Source: Daldinia sp. FL1419
Taxonomy: Eukaryota > Ascomycota > Sordariomycetes > Xylariales > Hypoxylaceae
Assembly (NCBI GenBank): GCA_025201765.1
Contig: MU623408.1
Coordinates: forward strand, 62,001-126,000
Length of the DNA stretch: 64,000 bases
Direction of reading: 5' to 3'
The notes under the pieces are model-generated. The model saw nothing but the letters and a program-made list of their open reading frames with translations. It was not told the DNA's origin and ran no database searches. Every line of letters starts with the position of its first letter. Positions within the stretch are counted from its first letter, which is position 1. Made by a program: the position numbers and the translations under genes. Below, one piece after another: positions 11,464-24,800 of this stretch.

Positions 11464-14400
11464 TGGGGCGGTTTGACATTTCAGGAGGAAAAATTAAACA
11501 TTATGGGGGATTCGGTCGGGAATATAGTTGTCCGGGGTCTCGAAGGAAGCGAAGGGGAAACGTAGGATTCCTTGATTGTATGGCAAACATTCATCGCAGG
11601 CCACGATACCGGCAAGCTCAACTATCTGTATGTTCTTCTCGCAGTCGCACAAACCTCGAACTGACTGACTGACTTGATTTACTAGAAGTTGGCCGACTAC
11701 CCTCCTACGTAAACTACTACCCATAGGAGCATTACGAGGGCGGAAAATGGTTCCCAACCCCCAAAGGATTACTGGCAAGTTATAAATGAGGTAAACTGCC
11801 CAACAACGGCGCGGCGACGACGCATTGGAACAGGGGAGGGGGGTTTGTTAGGTCGGGGTCGGATCGAGAAGAACCCCCTTGCAGTTGAATATCCGGTACC
11901 GTAGCAGCGTGGGAACCCATCTCGATTCCTACGATGGCCTGCCAATCAAGGCGCAGCACTAACACCAACTCGAACAAACCAGCAGGCTTTCGGCGAATCT
12001 CTCCAACAGTATGGCTGCGGCACCGCCCAAATAGATGCATTTTGGTTACTTAGGATATCTTTTTACTATGTACGGTACTTTTCGGCCCCCCGCTGATTCC
12101 TCGGGGTTCGCTGGTTCGCTTATTGGATTGATTGGAGCCTATCTACTTTGCATCAGTGTCTCGGTACGAATGCTTGGACGTCGGATAAGTCTGGACGTAT
12201 GTTTAAGCATGTCGTGCCCGGTCGCGAAGCATCCCGTGAGGGTTTCAAAAGCAAGCCGCCGATTGCTGTTGGCGGTACTAAGCTCCATTCGGACTAATTA
12301 GAGTCTTTCAGTTTGATCCTTCGGCTCTCAAACAATCGAAAAAGGATCGTTTCTAGCATGTATTTTACGTGCAGCTGCCTCGTAGGTAAAAGATCCTATG
12401 CGGCCCTGGTATACAACCCCTACCTCTCGCCGCTGCTAGCAAGCCAGCTAACTACTTAGGTTAGGTAGGGAAGTAATTACCTGGTAGCTAACCAAACTAC
12501 CTAAGGTTAATATTCTAACCTAGACCAAGAACAGAAACCAACATGGTGTTCTATTAAAAGAAACAAAGAATGCTGCAATGATACAAGCCTCACGATTCTA
12601 CGCTAAAACGGAGAATTTTTATCGCTGCTAGAGCCACAGAAGACGTCCTAATTTAGCCGTCCATTGCCCAATCGTGGCCAGTTGCCGTTTAGATCAGGGG
12701 TAAAGCAAAGTAAGCGCCTCGATGGAAACGATCACCAACCGTAAGCAGCCCTGCCGCGTGGAGGTGCACACATATACTACATACCACAAATACTTGACAG
12801 TTCACGCATCCATTACGCACGGGGTGCTCTATCGAAATCACATGTTTGGGATCGTGTTTCTCTCGGTTGGAACGACGATGTTAATGACCGTTGCATAACT
12901 CTCATAAACACGAAGGAGATTTGCTCGGTGGAAAGGTAAGATTAATAGTGCAGCAATAGGAAGGTAAGAATCGGTAGATTCAGCTCGCCTAGACCGGCCG
13001 CGGCCCTTTATAAAGTAGCAGAGTGGGTAGCATCGCATGTCCTCTATACGTCTGTCTTATGCATGTCAGACAGAGGCGGGTTTATTACCTACAGCTAGAC
13101 GGCTGCCAGCTAGCAAGCCTTCCACGTGTTTCCATGATGCAGGTCTCCGTTGCCGGTACCCGCTTCCTACCTGAGTAGCTGGGTCGAATATGAAGCTATA
13201 TTCCTAAGTACCTACTCATAGGCTATCAAACTACGGGGTTTGTATCGAATCCATCGATCGTGTGCAGAGATAGATAGACGCTGATCGCCCCCTCGAACCA
13301 CTAGACTGTCGTGAACTGTGATATATCATCGCCGAGGATTCCAGTCAGTACATAGTACAACGAACCAATTCGCTCCCTTTGAGTAACCCCTATATATCCA
13401 TAAACCCGTATTCGACTACCCAACCTGAGGTATTCAAACACCGTCCTAACCTAGGTACCTAGCTTACCTACATACAACGATCTACACAAAGCGTCCAGCC
13501 CACTAGCCCCGGGCTGACATGACGCCCCAATCGTACCTACATTGAAATTCCTAGGAGGCTCAAAAAGTCAGCACCGGCAGCTAGCGAACTAGCCCCGTCC
13601 GGAATGGGTGGGATTCCACGGCTGCGGATTTCCTCAGCGATATAAACGGAAATCTCACGATGGGGCCTAGTTTGGCTTCTTCATAATATGCTTAGTCCCC
13701 CAATTACGAAGTGGTGCTAGATAGTTTTTTTTTTTTTTTCCAACGTAATACTATGAGTGTGGCAGTTGGTTGATTGCCTCGTGGTTTGCGTAACAGAAAA
13801 AAAAGAAAGAATAGAAGAGAGAATAAAAACGAGTCGTCTTAGTCAAGTCAGCACACTCACTTCGGTATAAAGTTTTCGTGGCTACCTTTCGAGTAGGCTC
13901 GGAATGTATATACAGTGCCGCATCATTTATACACAGAAATTATACTACCCTTTACAAACACCTGCAAAGCTACCTGAGTACCCTAATGTACTATACACGA
14001 TTCCAAAACCCATTCTCGAATAATTCTTCCAACCACCTCACTTTTCGAATTTTCGGTTCCTGTGTCAAAAAGGACCCCGACGTCTAGACGAGGTACCCAG
14101 ATATATATAAGTACTTGTTGCCAAGCGTTCTAGTCTACGGTGTAGAAGAGGTGTGTTGGAGGCTATTGTACAGTTACGCGAATACACCTCGTACGGTGTG
14201 AGATGGGATAGCCGAGTATACGACTTAGAGAGGTGAAAGAATTATAAAAAAAAATAAAAAATAAAAAGTTTCTAGGATATCTAGGTTTACAAAGTTGCGC
14301 AGCTGTATGTGGCCGTCTAACGCAGATGGCTCGCAGTGTGAAGGTGCGAAAGAAGAAGACATACAGTGCTAGACACAAAGAAAAGAAATAGCACATGATC

Positions 14401-15406
14401 TTCGATGAAAACTCATAAATCAAGTGAAAATCTACGAGTTAGGTATTAGACTAGACCGTCAATATGCCAATAAGCTTATATTCTGCATAAAGAAAGCTAC
14501 GAATATCATATTGTCACGTCCAGTGAGTTTAAACAGCTTCAACTTCAACTCTATACAACCACCATAAACATCACACTCCCTCCCTAACGGCTCAAGTTCC
14601 GGCAATATCCCTATTCTACTTCACGCATTAGAAACCAATCTATTCCGAGAGACCATTCAATATGTGCCAATGTTCTCTATTCATCAGCTCCGGCTGGTGT
14701 GCGTCTCGTCTATCACAAGACCTATCAAGTTTACACATCGTCTCCTACACCTCCACCACATACATAGGCACCTACACACACCACACTAGCAACGCCTCGG
14801 GGAAATAGTATCATTCCTCTAGGCCAAGCCCATTCACATCTTCCATCTCTACCCTCTTTACATTTTTCTCGTCTCCCTCTTCTCTTCGTATCCTCCATCT
14901 CCCCTATCCTCGCCCCTCTCCTTTTTTTCCACCCCTTCGTGAAAAAAAAGAATATTCTGTAAAATCAACACGCCAGCGTCGCTCCCAAATGCGGGGTTTG
15001 TCGAGTCATCCAGCGTTCGGAAGCGCCTCCTTCGTCGTAGACATGATGAAGAAAGAAGACGGAGAAGAAGAAAGAATTCGCAATGCGCTCAAGGATATCA
15101 TTAAATTTCCTACCGTGAAAGACAGAAAGAAAAGTAAAAAAAGAGCCGCCGGTCAGCACCTCTTCCGAGGTGAAGAAAAGATAAGCCGAAACAAAATCCA
15201 ATGGCGAGCTGAAAGCCACGCCAGAGAGCTCCAAACAAATCGTACGGTCGTACTCCCCGCAAAAACTCCGGGCTTAGACGTGAATGCTGTTGACTTCCGG
15301 CGGGTTTCACTACCAAACTGGCGAACCGCGCTTTTCCTTTAGTCTAGTATGTACATATTTCGGGTACGAGTATGAACGACGAAATTAGAAGAGAATTCTA
15401 ACTGGC
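11464..15406. other. Gene-poor region of about 3.9 kb
   Basis: I find no supported protein gene. The part near 11464-12300 has higher GC and lies upstream of the kelch gene; open frames there (such as 12035-12301) show no family motif or intron logic. From 12400 onward the DNA holds several ACCTAGGT/TACCTA motifs (12460-12520, 13200, 13450-13475). The part 14500-15406 is the 3' flank of the LIM-RhoGAP gene. A plus-strand open frame of 117 codons at 14989-15342 is Lys/Glu-rich and antisense to that flank; I do not call it a gene. Confidence 0.5.
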
Positions 15407-18400
15407 TTAAGTGAAGATGTTATGCGTATTCTCGATGATAAATTGCACGGCAAGATTCTTAGCGTGCATGTCTGTCATTTCTCGCTCGATATTGTGGTCT
15501 CGCATTATAGTTGGTGCGAAAACCACGGCAAGATTCTTTGGGGTCATCTAATTCAACGTCAGCTTAGCCATCTCATATAAACTAATATTATTACTTACAA
15601 GATTCTCTCGTTCTCGCTCAGCGACACGATGGAGATGGAACATTAAGAACTCAAGACAATCTTTATGCTGAGGCGGGAGCTGTTGGAATACGCTCTGCAA
15701 ATGAGTGCATTTTTCCGCGTCGTTCGCAAGCGCTAGATGGAGTTAGTTTCCTTCTACCACTCGAGCGTTTCTTTTCTTTTCTTTTTTCTTTTTTTGGTTA
15801 ACACTTACAATTCGTCTCAAGTATGCGGTCGTAGACATCGAACGTCAGTAACGGCGTCGGTAATTTCCTGAAATACTGTTTCAGTACGCTCGTTACGGCT
15901 GTGATATCTATATCAGGGTCCGAAATATCGAAGTTCTCGTTCTTATCGAATCCTTCTTGAATGGCCTTGGTCTGAGAATTTCCACCAGTCTTCCGATAAA
16001 TGCCTTCCATGTCCATACCCCTAAGCTCGACCTCTTCGATACAGCGTGTCACAACGCATGGAATCTGACGGCGTTCATAGTCGGCTCTCTCCGCTAGTTC
16101 GGAGCCAAAGAGGACGGTTGGTGCTTCTGCGACAGCGGGGGATGCTGCCATGTTCACTGCTGTCATGGTTCTTGGGAGCGTCTGAGCTTTCTTGAATCCA
16201 AAGAAACCCTGGCGACCACCATCTGCGCCTTGTCGGTTCTGGCCGCCGTTAACAGGTGTATGCATATGCGTAACTGCTGGTTCGACTGGTACAATCGTCA
16301 TATTATAAGGGAGACCGATATTCTCTCCCGCCATGCCTAGCTGCCCGTGGCGCTCACGCTCCGGTTGTTGGAAGGCAACGACTGTGCGGTTCACACCCTT
16401 GGCGATGTTCTGGGCCATGGCTTTTGATCCCTTTTTCCAATTGAACTTCTTAACTTGACCCTTTCCTATCTTAACCACGGTCGGTCCCGACTCAAGGATT
16501 GGTTCTTCTTGGTCTCCACCGAGAATTGTCGTACCGGTCTGGATGCTAGAGTTATCCAAGCTAATTGAGTGATTCGACGAGCCCTTATGCTGGCTGTAGA
16601 TTCCAAGTCCGTTCGGGGGCGATTTAGGGTCCGAATGATTCTTAAATCGTTCTTGGATTTGATTCGTAAGGTCGTTATTCAAGTCGGCCAACTGTGCGTT
16701 CTTAGACACTAGTTGTTCAAACTCCACTCGAGCACGATCTCTTTCGGCGATTGCTCTGTTCTTTTCTTCGACAAGTTCATCTCGTTCCGTATGGAGCTGC
16801 TCAAGGCTGGCTGCCATTGACTGCTTGAGCTTTTCAAGCTTTTGTACAAAGTCCTTCAGCGCAGACTCTTCCAACTCATGGGGGTCAATGGGTCGCTTAG
16901 TATCCTTGGCCCTTTCCACATATCCAGCTAACACTTCCAACTGTCGAATCATTATCTCGGTTTGGGTATCCAATACGGAAACAGTCTTGCGTTTCTCCTC
17001 TAGCTTTTGATTGAGGTTCAATAGGTCTTTCTCGTTGTTGAACTGGCGTTCTAGCTCTACAACCCTCTGTTCTGAGTTTCGCAGACGTCGTTTCAATAGG
17101 GCTAGATCGTCATTTGAAGCCACCGATAAGGGACTAGTCAGATCATGTATGTTGCCATTCAGTGCATCTTCCGCTATAGGGGTCTTAGGCCAGCGAGGAG
17201 ATGTCGTCGTACGGGTTGTTTCGCTGGCGCTTCGCGTATGGCCGATGCGAGGAACATTAGAGCTCGACTCAGTACTATTAGTCCGCCCATGTCGCACCGC
17301 ATTTGAGACCCGGCGAAGGATGGAAGAAGAACCCTCATCGGTGCCTAGGATACGAGCCATGTCTTCATCCATACTGAAGTCACCACCCGCACTCCATCTG
17401 GGCAATTTAGGTGATGTTTTGGGCTCACCATTCGAGCCCGCCGACTCCTGGCCCGTAGTCGATACAGGTGGAGCAGGCGGTGCTCTAGGGGTCATGTAAG
17501 GGTCAGACGGTTTGGGTTGTTCGGCAGCTCTCGACGCTGCGCCATTTACTAAGGAGTGTTAGTGGGAGACGGATTTCTTTGCTTTGTTCGCAAAACTTAC
17601 TGTTTCTGGAAGCTGTAGGGGGAAGCTCTTTTCTAGCGACAGGCTTCCCATTATTGTTACCTAACGCAGCTGGAGCATCGTTGGGCCGCACTTCTTCATC
17701 TTCTTTGAGGCGAGAGTCTTGAGAGCTTCGTGGAGTGCCTATCTTGTCGCTTGCATTCAAATGTTGCGGCGGCGAACTGTTCCTTCGACTAGAATTACTG
17801 CTACCCCTAGAAACGGTAGAGTCTTGTATCGCGTTTGATTGGGAATTTGACCGCGGGTTTGCCTTTTTACTCTTCGGTGCTTCCTGCAACTTAAAATCCT
17901 CTGAGGGATGAGATTTCCCATTAGGCGCCTTTTGAGATCGGTCTTCTGGAGAAGACGGCTTTAGCGGCACATTCTTATCGCTCCTAGAGGATTTGGAGAG
18001 CTTTCTGCCCAAGTCTTTAGGTGGTGGAGTCTCGTGGTCAAAAGATGACTGCCTGCCCTTCTCTTGGAAGGCAATATGCGGTGTAGAGGACTGCGAAGCG
18101 TCCCGTCGGTCCGAGCCGGGAGCTGGCTTGGGAAGACTGAAATAATCTTTCTCCTTCGGCTTCCTGTTGGGGTCGGTTAAGGCTTCTGAGGTTGACCGTG
18201 GAGTTGTGGAAGGTACTGGGCTTGGATCCAAAGCAACGGGGATGAAGAAACTTTGATCATCAGCAGCATTATTACCTCCGACCTCGCTACCTGGAAATAC
18301 GGTGGAATTTCTATTATTGCGATAAGTCTTCGCAGGAAGAGGCAAGCCATCATCCCTTCCGCTGTGGTCGGCCGATCGTTCAGGGGATCTAGACGGTCTT

Positions 18401-19174
18401 GAATTACTTCTCGAGGAGTCGTTCCGAGGGTACCCTGGACGTGGCCTTGGCGAAAGTTCTGTAGGCGTATCAGAATCGGGATCGACTCTGTCGTTAGAAA
18501 ATGCGTTTGGTGGTATTGCATTAGGAGGGAGTGCCGGGAGAGATTTATCGACAATCATCGGTGACGCATCTTTCTCGCGCGCCTTTGCCTGCTGGGCGGC
18601 TTTAGATTTCTTCCTGCGCCTAGCCATCAAAGACTCGTGGCAATTCATGCAAAAGATTCCTTGCGACGTTCTCGCATATCGTAGGTTTTCAATTTTTCTC
18701 TTGCAATTTCGACATCGGAAGCAGGCGGCACAGAAAGCCTGGTCACCGGTAAGGATCGCGAGGTCCTCAATCTTGTCTCCACAAGCGCTGCAGCTGTAAG
18801 TGCAGTTATTGCAAATGAGTGATCCATCTCCTAATAACAGAAGGTTCGCATCGGAGTCGAGGAGGGTACCGCAAGTGTTACATCGGAAACAATTGAGATG
18901 CCATCGGTTACCAGCTATAGCACGGTTAGAACGGTTGTACGTTGACTCGAATACGTTTTTAGGTCAATGCAGTGACCGAAAGTCGAAGTGAAATTCAGGA
19001 ATAGTTATAAGACCTACCTAGCTCGAATGCTTTGCCCTCTTCGAGTATCTAGATTAGGGGTATAGCTTAGCAATGATATCCCTCAATAAACGGATGCCCT
19101 TCTCATACCTCTCCACATCCCTTACAGGGAAAGACATCATCACTGTCCATCGGGGCTTCTGTATACTCGTCCAT
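15407..19174 (-). CDS. LIM-LIM-RhoGAP protein (Rga1/Rga2-like)
   Basis: Six exons (19174-19109, 19048-19018, 18914-17601, 17548-15809, 15732-15599, 15547-15407) join in frame to 1141 residues. LIM domain 1 uses C17, C20, H38, C41, C44, C47, C67 and C70; LIM domain 2 uses C74, C77, C94, C97, C100, C103, C121 and C124. A Ser/Pro-rich linker follows (about 130-580), then a coiled coil (LLKRRLRNSEQRVVELERQF onward, about 600-760). A C-terminal RhoGAP domain occupies about 950-1141, with the arginine finger in GIYRKTGG near residue 989 and the motif KNLAVVFAPTIMR. Two LIM domains plus RhoGAP is the architecture of yeast Rga1/Rga2, GAPs for Cdc42 acting in polarity. The first two exons are only 66 and 31 nt and were placed from the conserved LIM reading CKGCGE-ILEEGKAFEL-AGNRWHLNCF. 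Substrate specificity for Cdc42 is inferred. Confidence 0.93.
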
Positions 19175-19744
19175 CTTGTCCCGAGATTGTATGTGGTCAA
19201 TCGGAATTTATGTCCAAAGCAAGACGGTGCGGCCAAACTGGCGGATAATTTGGTAGTTTATCTAAAAGGGGACCGTCGACTTAGGGTCTGTGTGTCATGA
19301 AAGGCAATCGAGACGGAGTTATCGCAACATGGAATCTGCTATTTAGCAACCTCGAAAGGAACAGCTCGAAGATAGCGCTTGAAAGAAATCCCTTAATGGG
19401 GGGTCGGTATAAGGAGATGTATAGGATCTACTTCGTCGAGAACCGATAACCGGATAGTTTTCTCGGAGGACTTTGTCGGCAAGGGGGCGACGAAAGAAAG
19501 GCGACTTAAGGAAGCAATAGGGAGCGTCGACGTGTGTAAGTATTGTGAGGTGAGTACCTTTAGTTAAGCGATACTATGTACGTCGCGCGCAGTGAATTGG
19601 TATGCTGATTACAAGAGGCAAATGAGGAATCCGAGGTTGTTGGATAATGGTTAGCAAGCCAAAAGGCGAGACAGGAGAGGCGGAAAGGTGAAACCAGCCC
19701 ACTTAGGAAAAAACACGGCCACGGGCCTCTTAGTGAACAGTATC

Positions 19745-19780
<36 letters not shown>

Positions 19781-21213
19781 AAAAAAAAAGAAGAAAAAAG
19801 TTCAAAGTAATTCAGGAACAGGGAAGAAGAATCTAACTAGTTAGTTGATCGGTTTCATGTAACTATCATGTAAAAAAGGGAAAACGTGGATAAGCCGATA
19901 ACAAGCATGAAATGAAATCTAGATTTCTAGATTTTTAGATTCCGTATTTCTTTAAAGGGGGAAGAGGGAGAATACTTTTTCATAGGAATCCAACTCAATG
20001 ATTCCACAAAGGTTGAAATGCTAAAACTGATTAAAGTTCGGAGTGTACAAGAAAGGGGGGGAAATTCACGGGCGTGGAGGGGATGGATACATTTACAAAT
20101 TGTGGATGGAGCCCAGCTTGTACCAGTTAGTCTCCAGTTGTCTCCAGTCGTCTCAGAAGATGGACCCTTATTGCTCGAGTAGGACAAATTGCCTTGCTAA
20201 ATAACGGTGTATACCTCAAGGTACAGTTACCTAGGTACCTAACTCTTTTGAATCCAGGGAGGTACGAAGTACTCGAGGTACCTAACATGGATGCATAGGT
20301 AAGTATCCCAGGGATCAATTGTCCAATGATGGGAATTATGCATCTATCCGTTCTCTATAGTCTTCATTTGCATGTGCCTATCCGCTTTTACCTCTCGCAT
20401 GCGCAGATACTCATGTGAAGAAAGGTGTCCTCTAAGATAATTAACTTATATAGGTAACATCTCTGATATCTTACAAATATTAATATAAATAAAAGTAATA
20501 TATTAAATCTCCCTTATAACGGCTGAAGTTATCTAATTTGAAGAGCAGAATATTGCTAAAGTTAAAGCCTGCTTAACTAGCTAAATATCTGTTAAACAAC
20601 TTTAATAATAATAGTTAAGTAATTAGATTCGGATAACACGTCCTAGAAGGTACAAACAAGCGTAGGTATAGGTACTTAGATAGTTACAGGTATTGGGTAC
20701 ATAATATATCCTTTACCGACAATTATGAGATGGAAGTCTCAACTTGGCAACTTAAAATAATAGCAACTGTGATTAGACTATGACACCTAAACTTAAAATT
20801 AGCCTGATGAGAAGTGTACCTGTCTGCTTTACGACGGTTACTCTTTTCAACTACAACAAAAACACAGCATGTTAACAGGAAATTGAGAAGAGCCTCCAAT
20901 CACTCTGGGAGGGGTAGACGAGGCAAAATCTTACCTACCCTACCGTTCGCAAGCTTAAAGAATATGTGTTGCATGCTGACTTATTCTAGAATCTTGGGAA
21001 AACAGGATCGCTTAATAGGGCTGAAGAATACCTAGCACATCTGCTCCAACCCACTGCATAGGTGCCTACTTTTACCTATTGTAGGTACTACCTAATGTAA
21101 GTTAAGTACGTAATGTTTGTTAGTTATTTTACATGTTGTTATCCTCACGAATACGTACGCTGACCGTCATTTCTAAACAGATTAAACCACGTCCACAAAT
21201 TCCTCGCTATTTA
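19175..21213. other. Gene-free region upstream of the LIM-RhoGAP gene
   Basis: No supported gene. The part next to 19175 should hold the LIM-RhoGAP promoter and 5' untranslated region. A purine tract occupies 19745-19799. From about 20440 to 20640 the sequence is very AT-rich, with many TA dinucleotides, as often seen in old mutated repeats of fungi. TACCTAGGTACC-type motifs occur at about 20225 and 20275. Confidence 0.45.
19745..19799. repeat. Low-complexity A/G (purine) tract
   Basis: Runs of A are interrupted by single G over about 55 bp. It is a simple-sequence tract upstream of the LIM-RhoGAP gene. Confidence 0.85.
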
Positions 21214-21357
21214 GGCTCTGATCGGCTCGATTCTCTAAGCATGGCTTAGAGAAAATAGAAATACATCTAAGGCCCATATAAATTAGATGGAGCTGCATTG
21301 TACCAAATTTCTCCAGTTGCCATGCGTTTAGCCTTTTTAGGTCACCGCCTTCAGAAT

Positions 21358-21408
21358 CTCCAGGTATTCAGGTCTCCAGGTATTCAAACAAATCTCTAGG
21401 TATTCAGG
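21358..21408. repeat. Short tandem repeat inside the MITE
   Basis: Two copies of CTCCAGGTATTCA and one CTCTAGGTATTCA variant lie close together within the MITE body. Confidence 0.7.
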
Positions 21409-21562
21409 TCTCAATTTGATATAACGAGAGCCTCTTAAACCACAATTACACTCTAGGAGTGCCTGAATAGTGGCAAATATAAAAGCCTCCTTTTTGCGAT
21501 TCATTTTGCTTGATATCGTCAAAATTGTACTGAAAATAGCCTCAAAAAGTAACGGTTTTGGC

Positions 21563-21595
21563 CTCTAAGCATACCTTGGCAGGGTATGCTTAGAG
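21563..21595. repeat. Internal hairpin of the MITE
   Basis: Arms CTCTAAGCATACC and GGTATGCTTAGAG are perfectly complementary over 13 bp, with a 7-nt loop. They share the CTCTAAGCAT core with the terminal repeats, so they may be an internal copy of the same recognition sequence. Confidence 0.75.
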
Positions 21596-21835
21596 AATTG
21601 AGTAAGCCCATACCCAAACTAGTAATTCGTGGACCCGCTAGCCTGTTACGGACTAGCATACTGCCACTCTTGGCACGGTACATGAGAGACAGGGGTTTAC
21701 AGCCAATTCTCTAAGCCCTCCTACCAAAAAGGGTAAAGCGTAAATGAAAAATAATTTTTTAGCGTGTGCATATTCTTATACCCCCTCTAGAAAGCTCTAA
21801 GCCATGCTTAGAGAATCGAGCCGATCAGAGCCTTA

Positions 21836-24800
21836 CATTAGCAGTTTCAACTAACATCAAGTATATCGGTCTTGTACCCAAGTAGCCACCTTCGTTATAT
21901 GAATATTCCGGGTGCCCTCTTTTTTACCGCCGTTATCCCAGTCTTCAATTACCAACAGCTAATTCCAACAACTACTTCCCGGTTAACTACCCAGTTTATT
22001 ATCCCTTCGGTTATTATTTCTACATATACACACCGTTAGAATGCGAGTTCATCCATCCGCTTGGTAAGGAAGAGGATACTCTCTACTGTTAGCCGCATCC
22101 TAACCTTGGATACATAGGTAACAATTAATTATCAACTCATCACTAATACCAAATATTAATAACTAATATATATGATACCTAGGTTTAGGTAGTGTCCAGT
22201 TGTCAGATGGATAGGCTATACTCTTATAGCGGCAAGGTGGAATAAAGGGTGACTTGTCTCTTTCGCTGCACGATTCATGCATTTTAAATCCGCTCCTAGG
22301 TTAAACTGCACTTCTAATCCGAATTCCCACACCTCCTCGTATATCGGCACACGTATAACAGGGCAATAATCGAACGACGATAGGACAATGCATTGTCAAC
22401 CACCTGGGGGACAAGTTGGGACCGCTCCAACACCTGGGCTGCTAAGACACTAGCAATGTTCTTTACAGGAATATGGCGAGCTTTGTGCTACGTACGAAGT
22501 CTTGATTACCTTGTTTAGAGGCGGTCTAGCCCAGTGTCAGAGATGCCAAAAGGTTGGCAAAATGTGCCAGAATACCAAAAAGATCGGCACTGCAGAGAAG
22601 CCCCATAATATTATTTCTCCTCAGATGGCAGATGGCAGATGGCATTTCGGTCAACTGGTGGCTTTCCTCAAAGAATCGCAAAAAGTCACAAAAGGAATCA
22701 TCTACCTGCACCAACCCGGGGAACGCCTCGTGGTCCTTTTATTACCCGTTGTTCTGTGGCACAAGCTACGTACAATACAAGTTTATACCATTTTATTCTC
22801 CATATCTAATACTAATAAGGGGGCCTAGAGAACATATGTGTAAGTCCCAAATAACTAACTTCCCTATCGCTTTGTTTTTCATTTCTTTTTTTTTTTTTCT
22901 AAAAAAAAAAACCCCCCCATTATAAATTGGATGGCTACTAGTTGTCACTAGACATCCGAAGTTATTCTTTTTACTTGAATTCAAAAACACTTTAACCTAG
23001 GAATTTGTTGGTACCATCGGGTATTATATTACACTGGAGTGGCAGTTTCTTCCGTGCGCAGCCACGCAATATAATCCCGGCGATGATCTAGTCTGGCATC
23101 TGGTAGTTTAAACAGGCAGACAGGACAGGGAATAAAGGGGATAAGTTAACCCTGGGTATCCATACCTTCAAGTCCGTCCATAGTCATACAACCATAACGA
23201 GTCAGACCCATTCAGGCGCGCTAAAACGTGTTTCAAGTTGAACATGGGACGCTCATATTCAGCCACGAAACGACTCAGACAAATTATTCGACATCTCTCT
23301 TACGGATTTGTACCTCTTCGGGAAATGCGCCCATGTTGACATCACGTCATCCCATCATTCTTTCTAGAAGTCTACGTAAGCCCATGAGACGTAAACATCG
23401 AAAACGAACTTGCTTACGCCATACGGATCTGTACTCCGAGTATAAGTATCTATACCTATATAAACAAAATGGGAAATTTGTTGATCTATATAACCTACCT
23501 CCAGTATACGTGAATCCCGAATACACCACCAACCCTAGGCCACACCATATGGTTTCTGGTTTCTGATTTCTGGTTTCTGGTATCCGGCCGTGGACCTATC
23601 ACAAGCGATATTTAGTCCTTGCATTAACCATCTCCCTGTCGGTCTTTAAGGATATGAATAAGACCCGTGAGATGATCTTCAGTAAGGCAACCTAGGAAAT
23701 ACCAAATTCAAAGGGAAATCTTGGTCTCCAGTCGTTATTAAAGGAAAGACGTATCATTATCAAATCGGCCTTCCCACCATCTATCCTATTCACCTTGTGT
23801 AATACTATAAAGCGCGAACGGATCCGTAGTTCCAGAGCATCTATTCCAATACATCGCCGGGCCAATCCAGGGTCGATGTCCTAATATGTAAATAAAGAAC
23901 AACTGATGAGATTGGCGGCGGATCGCTTACAGCACATGGCGCCGTTTCAAGATTGCTCATCCTATGCCACCACCTACCATCTAACTTTGAGACCTACCGC
24001 ATCCGAACCCCAGCCCAAATCCAAGTCCAAGCTTTTGACGACCCAGCTGCCCAGTCTGTAGGTTGCGCTTGTATCATCGATGCGCCCTTGCAGCGTGCAT
24101 ACACACATCATCTCTAGTGCGCCTCGTCGAGCATGGATGGTGGCTGTTGTCAACTCTCTTAATGTTACCATGTATTATTAGTCGGTCCCGGGGAAGTGGG
24201 TGCAAGCGCTGCCACTTGTCGAAATTCGGAAGAGCCAACCCGCGTGGGAAATATAATTTTGGCAGTTTGTTTCTCTTTTCATACTCAAGCAGAGGCCCCT
24301 GACCCCTTTCATTTCAAAGTCTATTCACGTTATGCACGAAATTACCTTCTCAGGTTGAATTTTCGATCGACCTAATCACGGAGGCATCCAGCCATGCCTT
24401 GGACCACACAATGTCATGGCAGTGAAGTTACGTTTGAAGTCGACGCGTGCAAAGCTTCTCGGGTGCTATTATATCCCTACCATTGCCTACTTGGTTCCGT
24501 ATTTGCACCAAGTACAGGTCCTAGGTAAATACTTACTACAAGGAAAAGTAGTGCACGACAGGTATCTTTGCATCCTCCCGAGCGAACCCCAAACGCAAAA
24601 AAATCGGGACCTTACTCGGATCTACTTTCAAAGTCGATGTAAAGCGGACCGATGCCACAGCGGGCATTAGCAATAACGTGACGGAGTGCACGGTTGGTGG
24701 ATAATAATGATCGATCTGGATCTTAGGATCCCAAAGCTCAGTCGTCCATAGATCAGTTGCGCCAAGAGAAAACGAATACCGCACATCTTCCACGAAACGT

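Larger units (their letters stand above)
21211..21835. mobile_element. MITE-like element, 38-bp perfect TIRs, TTA target duplication
   Basis: The ends 21214-21251 and 21795-21832 are perfect 38-bp inverted repeats beginning GGCTCTGATCGGCTCGATTC. Both sides are flanked by a direct TTA (21211-21213 and 21833-21835). The element body is 619 bp and has no coding capacity, so it is non-autonomous. A 3-bp TTA duplication and GG-starting termini are typical of PIF/Harbinger (Tourist-like) elements, which is my tentative class. Each terminal repeat contains its own small palindrome (CTCTAAGC-ATG-GCTTAGAG), and the sequence TTCTCTAAGC recurs inside in both orientations, perhaps as transposase binding sites. 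Perfect identity of the ends suggests the copy is not heavily mutated. Confidence 0.8.

Noticed and set aside
12035..12301. 88-codon plus-strand frame with hydrophobic segments
   Set aside because: No family motif, no splicing partner, and it overlaps another equally unremarkable frame on the minus strand. Likely chance.
22502..22925. Two overlapping plus-strand frames of 108 and 123 codons
   Set aside because: They run into simple A/T/C tracts at 22885-22918, have no recognisable domain, and compete with each other.
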